Source of the DNA: Pararhizobium mangrovi
GTDB lineage: Bacteria > Pseudomonadota > Alphaproteobacteria > Rhizobiales > Rhizobiaceae
Reading direction: 5' to 3'
DNA length: 64,000 bases
Assembly: GCF_006516965.1 (NCBI RefSeq)
Contig: NZ_VHLH01000028.1
Location: 1-64,000 of the forward strand
Shown here one piece after another: positions 19,900-30,163 of this stretch (within the stretch, counting starts at the first letter, position 1; every line of letters starts with the position of its first letter). Under the pieces are notes generated by a model. That model was not told the DNA's origin and searched no databases. It saw only the letters and a program-made list of their open reading frames with translations. The position numbers were made by a program, and so were the translations under genes.

Positions 19900-21246
19900 A
19901 TGACCGAAGCCATCAATACCGACATGCTCTCGAAGCGTGCCGAGGAAGTCGTCGATCTCGCATTGAAGGCCGGCGCCGACCAGGCTGACGCGGTCGTCAT
20001 GCGCGGGCGCTCGCGCGGCGTCTCCGTGCGGCTCGGCAAGGTGGAGGAGACCGAATCTTCCGAAGGCGACGATTTCTCGCTGCGCGTCTTCGTCGGCAGC
20101 CGGGTGGCGAGCGTATCGGCCAATATCGGCTTCGACGCCGCCTCGCTTGCCGAGCGCGCGGTCGCCATGGCGAAGGTTTCGCCGGAAGACCCCTTCGCCA
20201 CCCTTGCCGATCGCGAGAAGCTCGCGACGTCGCTGCCGGACCTCGATCTCTTCGACCCGAGCGAGATCGACGCCGATCGCCTTACGGAGGCCGCGCTTGC
20301 CGCGGAGCAGGCGGCTCTCGACGTGAAGGGCGTGACGAACTCCACCGGCGCCTCGGCCTCGGCCGGAATGGGCGGCATGGTGCTCGTCACCTCGCACGGC
20401 TTTTCCGGCACCTACATGGCAACGCGTTTCTCCCGCTCGGCGAGCGTCATCGCCGGCGAGGGCACGAAGATGGAGCGCGACTACGATTTCGACAGTCGCG
20501 TCTATTTCGACGATCTCGATTCGCCCGAAGCGATCGGCCGGTCGGCCGGCGAACGCACGGTGCGCCGGCTGAACCCGCGTCAGGCGGAGACCGGATCGAA
20601 CCTGACCGTCGTGCTCGATCCGCGCGTAGCGCGCGGTTTCGTCGGCCATCTCGCAGGCGCCATCAACGGCCAGGCCGTCGTGCGCAAGACGAGTTTCCTG
20701 CGCGACCGGATGGGCGAACGGGTCCTCTCGCCGGGCCTGAACGTGGTGGACGATCCGCTGGTCAGGCGTGGCTCCGCCTCGCGACCCTTCGACGGCGAGG
20801 GTGTCGCCGGGGAACGCCTTGCCATGGTCGAGGACGGCGTCCTCAAGCACTGGTTCCTGTCGACAGGCGTCGCCCGCGAGCTCGGCCACGAGACGAACGG
20901 GCGCGCGAGGCGCGGCGGGTCCAGCGTCTCGCCGGGCTCGACCAACCTTTCGCTCGAACCGGGCGATAAGACGCCGGAAACGCTGATCCGCGAAATCGGA
21001 ACCGGCTTCTACGTGACCGAAGTCATCGGTCAGGGCGTCGACATGGTCAGCGGCGAATACAGCCGCGGCGCATCCGGGTTCTGGATCGAGAACGGCGAAC
21101 TCTCCTATCCGGTCTCGGAGGTGACGATCGCCTCCAACCTGAAGGAGATGTTCTGCCGGGTGACGCCCGCTGACGACATCGACCGGAAATTCTCGGTGGC
21201 CTCGCCGACGCTCGCCATCGAGGGCATGACGCTTGCCGGACGCTGA
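19900..21246 (+). CDS. pmbA: TldE/PmbA family protein
   Basis: The non-catalytic partner of the TldD metalloprotease; together they process peptide substrates (in Escherichia coli, microcin B17 maturation and CcdA degradation). The 448-residue protein shows family stretches (NSTGASASAGMGG, SVSPGSTNLSLEPG, DMVSGEYSRGASGFWIENGE) and lacks the TldD HExxxH zinc motif, hence PmbA. The tldD partner is not in the window. It is the first gene of the envelope operon, and its end overlaps the next gene by 14 bases. Confidence 0.93.
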   Translation: MTEAINTDMLSKRAEEVVDLALKAGADQADAVVMRGRSRGVSVRLGKVEETESSEGDDFSLRVFVGSRVASVSANIGFDAASLAERAVAMAKVSPEDPFATLADREKLATSLPDLDLFDPSEIDADRLTEAALAAEQAALDVKGVTNSTGASASAGMGGMVLVTSHGFSGTYMATRFSRSASVIAGEGTKMERDYDFDSRVYFDDLDSPEAIGRSAGERTVRRLNPRQAETGSNLTVVLDPRVARGFVGHLAGAINGQAVVRKTSFLRDRMGERVLSPGLNVVDDPLVRRGSASRPFDGEGVAGERLAMVEDGVLKHWFLSTGVARELGHETNGRARRGGSSVSPGSTNLSLEPGDKTPETLIREIGTGFYVTEVIGQGVDMVSGEYSRGASGFWIENGELSYPVSEVTIASNLKEMFCRVTPADDIDRKFSVASPTLAIEGMTLAGR

Positions 21247-22051
21247 GCACCTGTCTCCCGATTTCGATCTCGACGCCGACCTCGCCCTGCTGCGCGCGAC
21301 GGCCGAAGAGGCCGGCGAGATCGCGCTCGCCTATTTTCGCCAGGATCCGCACGTCTGGTACAAGAACGGCGACCGCTCGCCCGTCAGCGAGGCGGACATG
21401 GCCGTCGATCGTCTGGTGCGCGAGCGCCTGTCCGCCGCCCGTCCGGACTATGGATGGCTTTCCGAGGAAAGCGGAAGGCCGGCAGAACGGCGCGGTCGCG
21501 AAACGCTTTTCGTCGTCGACCCGATCGACGGCACGCGCGGCTTTCTTTCCGGCGAGACGGCTTGGTGCGTCAGCCTCGCCGTCGTCCACGCGGGGCGCCC
21601 GGTTGCCGGCGTGCTCGTCGTGCCGGCGCGCGACGAAGTCTTCGCAGCCCACACGCGGACGCCGGCGACGCTGAACGACGTCGCGATCTCGGTCGGCGCG
21701 GGTAAGGACGACGTGCTTTCGATCGCCTCGCCTCGCCGCCTCGTGGACCGCCTTCCCGACGCCTTGAAGGACGTGGTGACGACCGTCGGCTTCATTCCCT
21801 CGCTCGCCTATCGCATCGCCATGGTCGCCGATGGCCGCCTCGACGGCACGCTGGTGCGCGAGAAGGCGAACGACTGGGACATCGCCGCGGCAGCCGTCAT
21901 CCTCGAACGGGCGGGCGGGGCTCTCGTGGAAGCCGACGGTACGCCCGTGCGTTGTGGTGGCGACCCATCCGCGCACGGCATTCTGCTCGCAGGCGGGCCG
22001 CGCGTCCTGCCGCGTCTGGTGGAAGGCATGGGCGGCGCGCCACGCCATTGA
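21233..22051 (+). CDS. Inositol monophosphatase family protein, CysQ-like
   Basis: A 272-residue Mg2+-dependent phosphatase of the IMPase/CysQ fold. It has VSEADMAVDR, the metal-binding DPIDGTRGFL near residues 96-105, and WDIAAAAVILERAGG near the end. The substrate could be 3'(2'),5'-bisphosphate nucleotide or inositol phosphate and cannot be fixed from motifs alone. TTG 21233 is the likely start; it overlaps the pmbA end by 14 bases, implying coupled translation. Confidence 0.88.
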   Translation: MPDAEHLSPDFDLDADLALLRATAEEAGEIALAYFRQDPHVWYKNGDRSPVSEADMAVDRLVRERLSAARPDYGWLSEESGRPAERRGRETLFVVDPIDGTRGFLSGETAWCVSLAVVHAGRPVAGVLVVPARDEVFAAHTRTPATLNDVAISVGAGKDDVLSIASPRRLVDRLPDALKDVVTTVGFIPSLAYRIAMVADGRLDGTLVREKANDWDIAAAAVILERAGGALVEADGTPVRCGGDPSAHGILLAGGPRVLPRLVEGMGGAPRH

Positions 22052-22117
22052 CCTTTGCCGGCGATTGCAGCAAACCGCGGCCAATTCTCAATCGTCTTAC
22101 GCAATGGAGTCGACGGC

Positions 22118-22369
22118 ATGGCCGAAGGACAGTCCAAGAAGCAATTGCTGCATCTCGTTTTCGGCGGGCATCTCGACGATCCGGACGAGGTGCATTTCGA
22201 CAATCTCGCCGAGCTCGATATCGTTGGTATGTACCCGGACTACGCCTCCGCCCTTGCCGCCTGGAAGGACAAGGCGCAGAAAACCGTGGACGATGCGCAG
22301 ATGCGCTATTTCATCGTCCATCTCCACCGGCTTTTCGACCCGGAGACCGGCGAAAAGCGCATGGGCTGA
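22118..22369 (+). CDS. DUF4170 family small protein
   Basis: An 83-residue soluble protein with the DUF4170 pattern: KKQLLHLVFGG, GMYPDYASALAAWKDKAQKTVDDA, and YFIVHLHRLFDPE near the end. Function is unknown. The start ATG 22118 follows GGAG; the longer open frame upstream is not conserved. It sits between the phosphatase and the DUF374 acyltransferase, an arrangement I recall from other Hyphomicrobiales, which suggests a link to lipid A or envelope synthesis. Confidence 0.85.
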   Translation: MAEGQSKKQLLHLVFGGHLDDPDEVHFDNLAELDIVGMYPDYASALAAWKDKAQKTVDDAQMRYFIVHLHRLFDPETGEKRMG

Positions 22370-22373
22370 ACCG

Positions 22374-23147
22374 GTGAGCGAGCGCCGGCCGGCCGCCCGG
22401 AGCGCCGAGCCCGCGGCCCCGAAGCACCGGCGCGGGCCGCTGCGCCGGTTCTTCAAGGCGCTCCTGCGGTCGGATGCCTTCCAGACCGTCGCCGCACGAC
22501 TGCTCCATACGGCGATGGTGGCGACCTATCGCACCAATCGCCCGGTTGCCGGCTCGGTCGACATGCTGGCCCATATCGAGGGGCACAAGCCCGTCATCAT
22601 CGCGCTGTGGCACGGCCAGCAGATGCTGGTGCAGTTCACGCGCCCACTGGGCGAACCGGTGGCGGGCCTCGTCTCGAAAAGCGCGGACGCGGAAATCAAC
22701 GCGCGCGTCCTGGAACTGTCCGGCAACGAGGTCGTGCGCGGTTCCGGCGGGCGCGAGCGCACCCAGGCGGCACGCAAGGGCGGCATCCGCGCGTTGATCG
22801 CCCTGCGTGAAGCGCTGAAACGCGGACGCCACGTGGTGATGATCGCCGATATCTCGAAGGGAAGTCCGCGTCAGGCGGGGGAGGGCATCGTGCGCCTGGC
22901 GAAGATTTCCGGCCGGCCGATCGTTCCTCTCGCGCTGGCGACGAGCCGCCATCATGTGGTCGCACGGGCATGGGATCGCATGACGATCAACCTGCCGTTC
23001 GGCCATCGGTGCCTGCGGCTCGGCGAACCGATCTACGTGCCGGCGGACGCCGACGAGGCCGCGCTTGCCGGATTTCGAAAGAAAGTGACGGACGACCTGA
23101 ACCGCGTGACAGAGGAAGCCTACAGCCGGGTCGGGAGAACGCCGTGA
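22374..23147 (+). CDS. DUF374 lysophospholipid acyltransferase-like protein
   Basis: A 257-residue protein of the DUF374 group, related to the LPLAT superfamily. It has the acyltransferase-like motif IIALWHGQQMLVQF (His in place of the usual HxxxxD core), VVRGSGGRERTQAARKGG, and MIADISKGSPRQAGEGIVRLAKISGRPIVPLALA, with one weak hydrophobic segment. A role in lipid A or glycerolipid acylation is inferred from its place just before waaA. GTG 22374 starts four bases after the previous stop, and its own end overlaps waaA in a GTGA. Confidence 0.88.
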   Translation: MSERRPAARSAEPAAPKHRRGPLRRFFKALLRSDAFQTVAARLLHTAMVATYRTNRPVAGSVDMLAHIEGHKPVIIALWHGQQMLVQFTRPLGEPVAGLVSKSADAEINARVLELSGNEVVRGSGGRERTQAARKGGIRALIALREALKRGRHVVMIADISKGSPRQAGEGIVRLAKISGRPIVPLALATSRHHVVARAWDRMTINLPFGHRCLRLGEPIYVPADADEAALAGFRKKVTDDLNRVTEEAYSRVGRTP

Positions 23148-24484
23148 GGATCGGCTGGACGCGCCTTGCGCTCGGTGGCTACCGCCTTCTCGGGCGGGTG
23201 GCGACACCGCTTGCCCTCGTCCATCTCGCCCGGCGCGCACGGCTCGGCAAGGAGGAGCGCAGCCGGCGCGGCGAACGCTTCGGCAGGGCCGGCGTTGCCC
23301 GCCCCGACGGTCCGCTCGTGTGGTTTCATGCGGCAAGCGTGGGAGAGACGAACGCGGTCGCACCGCTCGTCGAGGCGGTCCACCGTCGCGGGATCGCGGT
23401 ACTCCTGACGACGGGCACCGTGACCTCGGCCCAAATCGCGGCGGAACGCCTTTCGGGCCGAGCAATCCACCAATACGTGCCGCTCGATCTCGCGCCGGCC
23501 GTCACCCGGTTTCTCGGTCACTGGCAGCCCGACCTCGCCGTCTTCGTCGAGTCGGAAATCTGGCCGACGACGATCCGCGAACTCGGCGCGCGCAAGACGC
23601 CGCATATCCTCGTCAACGGCCGCCTTTCCGACCGTTCCTTCGCAAGCTGGCACAGGCGGCACGCGCTCGCCGAAGCGCTTTTCGGCACCTTCGCCCACGT
23701 CGCCGCCCAGTCCGAGCTCGATGCGGAGCGCTTCGAAAGGCTCGGCGCACCGAGCGTGAGCGTCACCGGCAACATCAAGATCGACGGCGCCGCGCCGCCC
23801 TGCGACACGGAAAAGCTCGACGCGCTGCGCAAGGCGATCGGCGAGCGTGCGACATGGGCGGCAATCTCCACCTTCGAGGGCGAGGAGGAAATCGCCGCCG
23901 GCGTCCACGCATCGGTGAAGGAAAAGCGCGCGGATATGCTGACGATCGTCGTGCCGCGCCATCCCGAGCGCGGCGATGCGATCGCACGCATGCTCGGGGC
24001 GCGCGGGCTTTCGGTCGTCCGCCATTCGCGCGGGGAAAGGCCGAAGCCCGAGACCGACATCCTGCTCGGCGACACCATCGGCGAGATGGGCCTTTACCTG
24101 CGACTGACCGGGATCGCCTTCGTCGGCCGGTCGATCGCGGAAAAGGGCGGCCAGAACCCGATCGAGCCGGCAGTGCTCGGCTGTGCGGTGCTGACGGGAC
24201 GCAATGTGCAGAACTTCCGCGAAACCTACCGCGCGCTCGTCGAGGCGGGCGGGGCGAAGATCGTGCGCGACGAAGCGATGCTCGCCGAAGGCGTCGCCTA
24301 TCTTCTCGCAAACCCTGCCGAACGCACGGCGATGGCCCGTGCCGGCCGGGTGTCCGTCGATACCATGCGCGGCGCGTTGCAGCGCACGCTCTCCGTGCTC
24401 GAACCGCATCTCGCGCCGCTGGCGGTCAAGGCGCGGCTCGCCCCGGCGCAAGCCGACGACGATGCCGTCGAAGCGCGGGGTTAG
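23144..24484 (+). CDS. waaA: 3-deoxy-D-manno-octulosonic acid (Kdo) transferase
   Basis: Adds Kdo residues from CMP-Kdo to lipid IVA at the inner face of the inner membrane. The 446-residue GT-B enzyme has an N-terminal membrane anchor region, WFHAASVGETNAV near residue 60, VESEIWPTTIRE, LVNGRLSDRSF and the acceptor/donor region VGRSIAEKGGQNPIEPAVLG. GTG 23144 overlaps the previous stop. It lies five bases before lpxK, the usual pairing for lipid A assembly. Confidence 0.96.
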   Translation: MRIGWTRLALGGYRLLGRVATPLALVHLARRARLGKEERSRRGERFGRAGVARPDGPLVWFHAASVGETNAVAPLVEAVHRRGIAVLLTTGTVTSAQIAAERLSGRAIHQYVPLDLAPAVTRFLGHWQPDLAVFVESEIWPTTIRELGARKTPHILVNGRLSDRSFASWHRRHALAEALFGTFAHVAAQSELDAERFERLGAPSVSVTGNIKIDGAAPPCDTEKLDALRKAIGERATWAAISTFEGEEEIAAGVHASVKEKRADMLTIVVPRHPERGDAIARMLGARGLSVVRHSRGERPKPETDILLGDTIGEMGLYLRLTGIAFVGRSIAEKGGQNPIEPAVLGCAVLTGRNVQNFRETYRALVEAGGAKIVRDEAMLAEGVAYLLANPAERTAMARAGRVSVDTMRGALQRTLSVLEPHLAPLAVKARLAPAQADDDAVEARG

Positions 24485-24489
24485 GCGCC

Positions 24490-25518
24490 GTGGCGCGTAC
24501 CCCGCCACCGTTCTGGTGGCGCGAAGGAAGCTGGCAGGCGGGAGCGCTCGCCCCCTTCGGCGGGCTCGTGGGCGCGATCGCCGCGCGGCGCATGGATCAT
24601 GCTCCCCGCGTTCCAGCCGGTGCGCCGGTGCTATGCGTCGGCAATTTCACGGTCGGTGGTGCCGGCAAGACGCCGACTGCGCTCGCTCTCGCCGGCCGTG
24701 CCCGTGAACGCGGCCTTGCACCGGGCTTCCTGTCTCGCGGCTATGCACGCGCGAGCGACGGAACGCTCGTCGTCGATCCGGCGGTGCATACCGCAGCGGA
24801 CGTCGGAGACGAACCGCTGCTTCTCGCTCGCGACGCACCGACCGTCGTCGCGACGGACCGTGTCGAAGGCGCACGAAAGCTTCTCGGCGAGGGTGTCGAC
24901 TTCATCGTCATGGACGACGGTTTCCAGAGCGCGCGGCTCGGCTTCGATGCCGGCATTCTCGTCGTCGATGCGACGCGGGGTCTCGGCAACGGCAGGGTGC
25001 TGCCCGCCGGCCCCCTTCGCGCGCCACTCGAACGCCAGCTCGTTCACGCCGACGCCCTGATCCTCGTCGGCGAAGGGAATGCCGCGGACGGCATCGCCGC
25101 GCGCGCGAAAGCGAGCGGCCGCGCCGTTCACCGTGCGCATCTCGTTCCACGCGACGACGGATCGCTCGCCGGGTGCCGCGTACTCGCCTTCGCCGCGATC
25201 GGCGATCCGGAAAAGTTCTTCCGCACGGTGGTTTCGCTCGGCGCGGATCTCTGCGCGCGCCACGGACTGCGCGATCATCAGGCGATCGACGAGAGAAAGG
25301 CCGCCGACCTTCTCGCCGAGGCCGAGCGCCTTGGCGCCATGCCCGTCACCACGGCAAAGGACGCCGTGCGCCTCGCGGGAGCCAAGGGAGCTGCCGGCGA
25401 ACTCCTGCGTGCCGCTCGCGTCGTCGAGGTCGATATGGTCTTCGATCGCGCGGATGCCGCGGACGCGATGATCGACACGGCGCTTGCCGCCTTCGCCGCG
25501 CGCGAAGGACCCGCATAG
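24490..25518 (+). CDS. lpxK: Tetraacyldisaccharide 4'-kinase
   Basis: Phosphorylates the 4' position of the lipid A disaccharide. The 342-residue protein has the P-loop VGNFTVGGAGKTPTALAL near residues 50-66, the SRGYAR motif, and the conserved MDDGFQSARL with the catalytic Asp. It is membrane-associated through its N-terminus. GTG 24490 begins five bases after waaA. It is the last plus-strand gene of the operon and is convergent with DUF2093. Confidence 0.96.
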   Translation: MARTPPPFWWREGSWQAGALAPFGGLVGAIAARRMDHAPRVPAGAPVLCVGNFTVGGAGKTPTALALAGRARERGLAPGFLSRGYARASDGTLVVDPAVHTAADVGDEPLLLARDAPTVVATDRVEGARKLLGEGVDFIVMDDGFQSARLGFDAGILVVDATRGLGNGRVLPAGPLRAPLERQLVHADALILVGEGNAADGIAARAKASGRAVHRAHLVPRDDGSLAGCRVLAFAAIGDPEKFFRTVVSLGADLCARHGLRDHQAIDERKAADLLAEAERLGAMPVTTAKDAVRLAGAKGAAGELLRAARVVEVDMVFDRADAADAMIDTALAAFAAREGPA

Positions 25519-25525
25519 CGCCGGT

Positions 25526-25753
25526 TCACTCGGAGGCGGGAACCGTGCCGGCCTCCTGTTCGGCCTTCAGTGCGGCATGGACGTCGACATAGGCTTCCTG
25601 GCGGGCCACGCTCCAATACCGCAACTCGTCGAGCGGAATGGTTTCGCCGGTCACGGCGCAAACCACGTGGGTGCCGGGCGCGATGACCTGAAAGTCGCCG
25701 TCGAGGTAGCGCACCTTCGCCTTGCGCGAACCGGGGCCTTCGAAGCGGTTCAT
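25526..25753 (-). CDS. DUF2093 family small protein
   Basis: A 75-residue protein with the DUF2093 features AKVRYLDGDFQVIAPGTHVVCAVTGE and IPLDELRYWSVARQEAY. The family has no known function. ATG 25753 is preferred because GGAG lies six bases upstream; ATG 25765 would add four residues. It lies between lpxK and mutL, a place I recall for it in related genomes, 101 bases downstream of mutL on the same strand. Confidence 0.85.
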   Translation of the reverse strand: MNRFEGPGSRKAKVRYLDGDFQVIAPGTHVVCAVTGETIPLDELRYWSVARQEAYVDVHAALKAEQEAGTVPASE

Positions 25754-25854
25754 GGTGGTCTCCATGCTGCGTGTCTGCGCGACCTATCGCACAGTGCGCC
25801 GCGGGAGAACAGACGAGGGCACGTTTTTCCGCCGCCGTCGAAAGCCCACCCGTG

Positions 25855-27708
25855 TCAGCGACGGCCGAAAAGCCGTTCGATGTCGTCGAGGCGAAGCTCG
25901 ATATAGGTCGGCCGGCCGTGGTTGCACTGACCGGAACCGGGCGTCGCCTCCATCTGCCGCAACAGCGCGTCCATCTCCGCGCCGGCGAGCCGCCGGCCCG
26001 AGCGGACCGATCCGTGGCAAGCCATCGTCGCGGCGACGTAGTCGAGCCGTGCGGCAAGGCTCGACGCATCGCGCCATTCGGCGATTTCCTCGGCAAGCTG
26101 GCGGACGATACCGGCAGCGTCCACCTCGCCGAGCATCGACGGCGTTTCCCTGACGGCGATCGCGCCGGGGCCGAAGCGTTCGATCGAAAGGCCGAGCCTG
26201 TGCAGCGTCTCGGCATGCTCCATCAGCCGGTCGCAGTCCTCTTCCGGCAGGTCGACGATCTCGGGAATGAGCAGCGCCTGCGCGGGAACGGGTCCGGCGT
26301 GCAACGCGGCCTTCATCGCCTGGTAGACGAGCCGTTCGTGCGCGGCATGCTGATCGACGATGACGAGCCCGTCTTGCGTCTGTGCGACGATGTAGTTCTC
26401 GTGAAGCTGCGCGCGTGCGGCACCGAGCGGATGGTCTTCGCCGTTCGTCGTGTCCAGCGGCGATGCCGTCTCGGTGCGAGCGCTCGGCACCGAAACCGGG
26501 TCGAAGGCGGCTTGGCCTTCCTCGAAGAAGCCGCCGACGGCATGCGCGACCGTTTCGAGCGGGCGTTGCGGCGAAGTCGCCAGGGCATCGACGAAATTGG
26601 ATGCGGCGGGCGCTTGCGCGGTGGATCCGTTCGTCCACCTGCCTGGCCGCTCGCTTGCACCGCGCATACCGAAGCCCGGCCGAAAGGCGCGCAAAGCTTC
26701 CTCCGCGCCGGCGCTGCTCGCCCGGTCGCCCTCGCGGGCGAGCGCCTGGCGGATGGCGCCGACGACGAGGCCGCGCACGAGACCCGGATCCCGGAAGCGC
26801 ACATCCGCCTTGGCCGGATGCACGTTGACGTCGACGAGTGCCGGATCGAGCCCGATATCGAGAACCGCGACGGGATAGCGCCCCCGCGCCATCGTGTCGG
26901 AATAGGCGCCGCGCAAGGCAGATGCGATCAGCTTGTCCTGCACCGGCCGTCCGTTGACGAAGGCGAACTGGTGCAGGGTGTTCGCCCGGTTGAACGTCGG
27001 CAGCCCGCAATGGCCCGAAAGCCGCACGCCCTCCCGTTCGGCATCGAGCGCGATCGCGTTTTCCAGGAATTCGCGTCCGAGGATCTGGGCGAGGCGGGCG
27101 GAGGCGTCGTGCTCGCAGGCGGGAAGATCGAGCGTCGTGCGGTCGCTGCCCGAAAGCGTAAAGCGTATGTGCGGGAAGGCGAGCGCCATGCGCTTGACCA
27201 CTTCGGTGATCGCACCGGCTTCCGCACGCTCGCCCTTCATGAATTTGAGCCGCGCCGGGGTGGCGAAGAAGATGTCGCGCACCTCCACGATCGTACCGGG
27301 ATTGCATGCCGCCGGCCGCACCGGCTCGACGGCACCGCCGGTAACCCGCACCTCGTGACCTTCGCCGCCCGCGACCCGGCTCTTCAAAGAAAGTCTCGCG
27401 ACCGAGCCGATCGAAGGCAGGGCTTCGCCGCGAAAGCCGAGCGAGCGGATATCGGCGAGGTCGCCGCCGAGCTTGGAGGTGCAGTGGCGCATTACCGAAA
27501 GCGCGAGGTCTTCGCCACCCATGCCGCCGCCGTCGTCGGTGACCCGAAGCATCGTCTTGCCGCCGCCCGCCGTTGCGATCTCGATCGTGCGCGCACCGGC
27601 GTCGATGGCGTTTTCGACGAGTTCCTTCACGGCGCTGGCGGGGCGTTCGATGACTTCGCCGGCGGCAATCTGGTTGACGAGGGTATCGGGCAGCAATCGG
27701 ATGGGCAT
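25855..27708 (-). CDS. mutL: DNA mismatch repair protein MutL
   Basis: Couples MutS mismatch recognition to strand incision. The 617-residue protein has the GHKL ATPase motifs ([40 protein letters not shown]), a variable linker, and a C-terminal dimerisation domain with [12 protein letters not shown] and QCNHGRPT. These resemble the metal-binding endonuclease motifs DQHA(x)2E(x)4E and C-P-H-G-R-P of nicking MutL, but the last glutamate of the first is glutamine. The start is ATG 27708; ATG 27711 and 27720 are also in frame. It is divergent from the EAL gene. Confidence 0.95.
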   Translation of the reverse strand: MPIRLLPDTLVNQIAAGEVIERPASAVKELVENAIDAGARTIEIATAGGGKTMLRVTDDGGGMGGEDLALSVMRHCTSKLGGDLADIRSLGFRGEALPSIGSVARLSLKSRVAGGEGHEVRVTGGAVEPVRPAACNPGTIVEVRDIFFATPARLKFMKGERAEAGAITEVVKRMALAFPHIRFTLSGSDRTTLDLPACEHDASARLAQILGREFLENAIALDAEREGVRLSGHCGLPTFNRANTLHQFAFVNGRPVQDKLIASALRGAYSDTMARGRYPVAVLDIGLDPALVDVNVHPAKADVRFRDPGLVRGLVVGAIRQALAREGDRASSAGAEEALRAFRPGFGMRGASERPGRWTNGSTAQAPAASNFVDALATSPQRPLETVAHAVGGFFEEGQAAFDPVSVPSARTETASPLDTTNGEDHPLGAARAQLHENYIVAQTQDGLVIVDQHAAHERLVYQAMKAALHAGPVPAQALLIPEIVDLPEEDCDRLMEHAETLHRLGLSIERFGPGAIAVRETPSMLGEVDAAGIVRQLAEEIAEWRDASSLAARLDYVAATMACHGSVRSGRRLAGAEMDALLRQMEATPGSGQCNHGRPTYIELRLDDIERLFGRR

Positions 27709-27888
27709 CATGCCGATCATAAGGATTCGCAAGTCGAGCGGAAGCGCCGCGTTCGAACATGCTTCGTTTTCACACCACAAAATGCTCGATCGGAATCGGA
27801 AAGCGCCGGTTGCTATGGAATCTTTAAGACTTTGACCACATCGTGAGGCGGTGAACGGCATTTTCTTGTAAGAAGGACCGAAGGCGGA

Positions 27889-29244
27889 ATGTCCTCCGGG
27901 GCGGATTATCACGACTGTGAGGAAAACGATCTTGCCACGTTGGCATTCGTGGATCCGCTGACCGGATTGGGGAACCAGCGGCGGCTGCGCGATCGCATCG
28001 TCAACCTCGCCGCCGAACGGGCCGACGATCCGGCGCCGTTCACAATGGGCATCGCCAATCTCGACAGTTTCAAGCCGATCAACGACGTGTTCGGCCAGAG
28101 CGCGGGCAACGCCATCCTGTGCCAGGTCGCGCATCGGCTGCGCGCCTGCCTACCGGATGGCGCTTCCGTCGTACGGCTAGAGGGCGACGAGTTCGCCTTC
28201 CTGCTGCCGCTCGTCTTCGAGAAGAAGGGCGCCGAACGCATCGGGCGGATGTTCAAGGAGGTGCTTTCGGCACCCTACGATCTCGGCGACCGGAACGTGC
28301 GCCTTTCCGCTTCCTTCGGTTTTGCGGTCTATCCCTTCGCCGGCGAGACCTTTGCCGAACTGATGAAGAGCGCCGACACCGCGCTCTATCGCTCGAAGCG
28401 ACGCGGGCGGGGCGGCATCACCGTGTATTCCGAAGAGATCGCCAACGAGATGAAGCGCGCCACGCAGATCGAGCAGGCGCTGCGCCGGGCGATCATCGCC
28501 GACGACGTCGAGGTGCACTTCCAGCCGATCGTTGACCTTTCGAACGAGCGCGTTCTCGGCTTCGAGGCGCTTGCCCGCTGGTACGACAACGAGCTCGGCA
28601 CCGTGCCGCCCGCCGTCTTCATTCCGCTTGCCGAGGAACGCGCCTTCATCGAGCCGCTGACGGAGTTGCTCCTGAGAAAGGCCGCGCGCGCGGCGCTCAC
28701 ATGGCCGAAGGACATTTTCCTTTCATTCAACCTTTCCTCCGCCCAGCTCATGGACCCCTCGACGGCGTTCGGCATCCTCGCCATCGTCGATCGCGTCGGC
28801 TTCGATCCGCGCCGGCTCGAACTTGAGATCACCGAGACGGCGATGATGAGCGACCCGGAGACGGCACGCGGCATCCTCGAAGAGCTGAGGGCAGCCGGCG
28901 CGCGCATCTCGCTCGACGATTTCGGCACCGGACAGTCGAGCCTCGGCCGCCTGCGCGACTTCGACTTCGACAAGGTCAAGATCGACCGCGCCTTCGTTTC
29001 CGAGATCGCCTGGAACCGGCCGAGCGAACACATCATCCGGGCGATCCTGACGATGTGCGAGGGGCTCGACCTCGGCGTCGTCGCGGAAGGCATCGAGGAG
29101 GCCGACCAGTCCGGCAAGCTCGTCAAGCTCGGCTGCGCGCAAGGGCAGGGTTACTATTACGGCCGACCGATGAGCGCCGAACAGGCGTACAAGCTCGTTT
29201 GCAGCGGGCGCGGCAAGCGCGAACCCGATACGCTCGACGCCTGA
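27889..29244 (+). CDS. EAL phosphodiesterase with degenerate GGDEF domain
   Basis: A 451-residue cytoplasmic protein of the c-di-GMP network. Residues 20-175 form a GGDEF domain ([14 protein letters not shown]), but the signature is LEGDEF near residue 97, so the first glycine is glutamate and cyclase activity is doubtful. Residues 195-440 form an EAL domain with FEALARW (near 224), [30 protein letters not shown] and EGIEEADQ, all consistent with an active phosphodiesterase. There is no membrane segment or sensory domain. AAGGCGGA precedes ATG 27889. Confidence 0.93.
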   Translation: MSSGADYHDCEENDLATLAFVDPLTGLGNQRRLRDRIVNLAAERADDPAPFTMGIANLDSFKPINDVFGQSAGNAILCQVAHRLRACLPDGASVVRLEGDEFAFLLPLVFEKKGAERIGRMFKEVLSAPYDLGDRNVRLSASFGFAVYPFAGETFAELMKSADTALYRSKRRGRGGITVYSEEIANEMKRATQIEQALRRAIIADDVEVHFQPIVDLSNERVLGFEALARWYDNELGTVPPAVFIPLAEERAFIEPLTELLLRKAARAALTWPKDIFLSFNLSSAQLMDPSTAFGILAIVDRVGFDPRRLELEITETAMMSDPETARGILEELRAAGARISLDDFGTGQSSLGRLRDFDFDKVKIDRAFVSEIAWNRPSEHIIRAILTMCEGLDLGVVAEGIEEADQSGKLVKLGCAQGQGYYYGRPMSAEQAYKLVCSGRGKREPDTLDA

Positions 29245-29272
29245 TCGCCACGCGCGTGCCGACTGGCAGGCG

Positions 29273-30163
29273 TCAGAGCCGCATGATCGGGTCGAGGCGG
29301 CCTTCGACGGAAATATCCGGCATGAAGACGTGGCCCGCCAACGGGTCCTTCGAGCGAGCGCTCTCGTCCATGCCCTCGAAGGCGCTCGTCACGATCAGCC
29401 GGTCTGCATCGGCGCCCACGAAAGCGGGGCAGGTCGCCTGACCCGCCGGTATGTCGACCGTGCGCGAAAGGCTGCCGTCCGGGGCGTAGACGGCGACGAT
29501 GCCGGCGCCGAAACGTGCGTTCCACAGGTTGCCGTGCGCGTCGACGACCGCCCCGTCCGCATTGCCGGGGGCGCTGTCGTGCGGGGCGAAGACCTGCGGC
29601 TCGCCGGTCGGGCGCCCCGTCTGCGGGTCGAGATCGACGCGCATGATGTCGCCGATGCGCGTATCCGTGAAGTATCCGGTCGCGCCGTCGGCGGAAAAGC
29701 AGATCGCGTTTGGAATCGAGATGCGCGTGAAGAGGCGCGTCAGCTTTCCCTCGAACACGTGATAGATCGAGCCGGCACCGTCCTCGGCATGCTTGCCCAT
29801 GGTGCTCGTCCACAGTGCCCCGCACGGGTGGACGCGCGAATCGTTGGAGCGGGTCGCGTCGGTATCGGACTCGATCTCCATGTAGCGGGACATCGTCCCG
29901 CTCTTCTTCTGCCGTACGCACAGACCGTCCTCGGAAACGATCACGTGGCGTTCGCCGTCGATGCGGGCAAGCGCGCTCGCCATCATCGGAAGCGCATGGG
30001 TGGTCAGCCGGTCTTCGCCGATCCGGTATTCGACGAGGGTGCGGTCGAGAATATCGAGCCACCAGGCGGTGTCGCCGTCGGGCTCGTAGATCGCGCCTTC
30101 GGCAAGTTCGTAGGCCGTGCCGCCGATATCCCTGCCGGCAAAGTCCTGCGGTGCGCTGGTCAT
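29273..30163 (-). CDS. SMP-30/gluconolactonase family protein
   Basis: A 296-residue six-bladed beta-propeller hydrolase. The metal ligands of the family are visible: Glu in ELAEGAIYEPDG, Asn in SIPNAICFSADG and Asp in NADGAVVDAHGNLWNARF. Members hydrolyse sugar lactones, so a role in oxidative sugar catabolism is likely but unproven. ATG 30163 follows GGGGAGA. It is convergent with the EAL gene, 28 bases away, and downstream of the helicase gene but behind that gene's terminator, so it is probably transcribed on its own. Confidence 0.88.
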   Translation of the reverse strand: MTSAPQDFAGRDIGGTAYELAEGAIYEPDGDTAWWLDILDRTLVEYRIGEDRLTTHALPMMASALARIDGERHVIVSEDGLCVRQKKSGTMSRYMEIESDTDATRSNDSRVHPCGALWTSTMGKHAEDGAGSIYHVFEGKLTRLFTRISIPNAICFSADGATGYFTDTRIGDIMRVDLDPQTGRPTGEPQVFAPHDSAPGNADGAVVDAHGNLWNARFGAGIVAVYAPDGSLSRTVDIPAGQATCPAFVGADADRLIVTSAFEGMDESARSKDPLAGHVFMPDISVEGRLDPIMRL

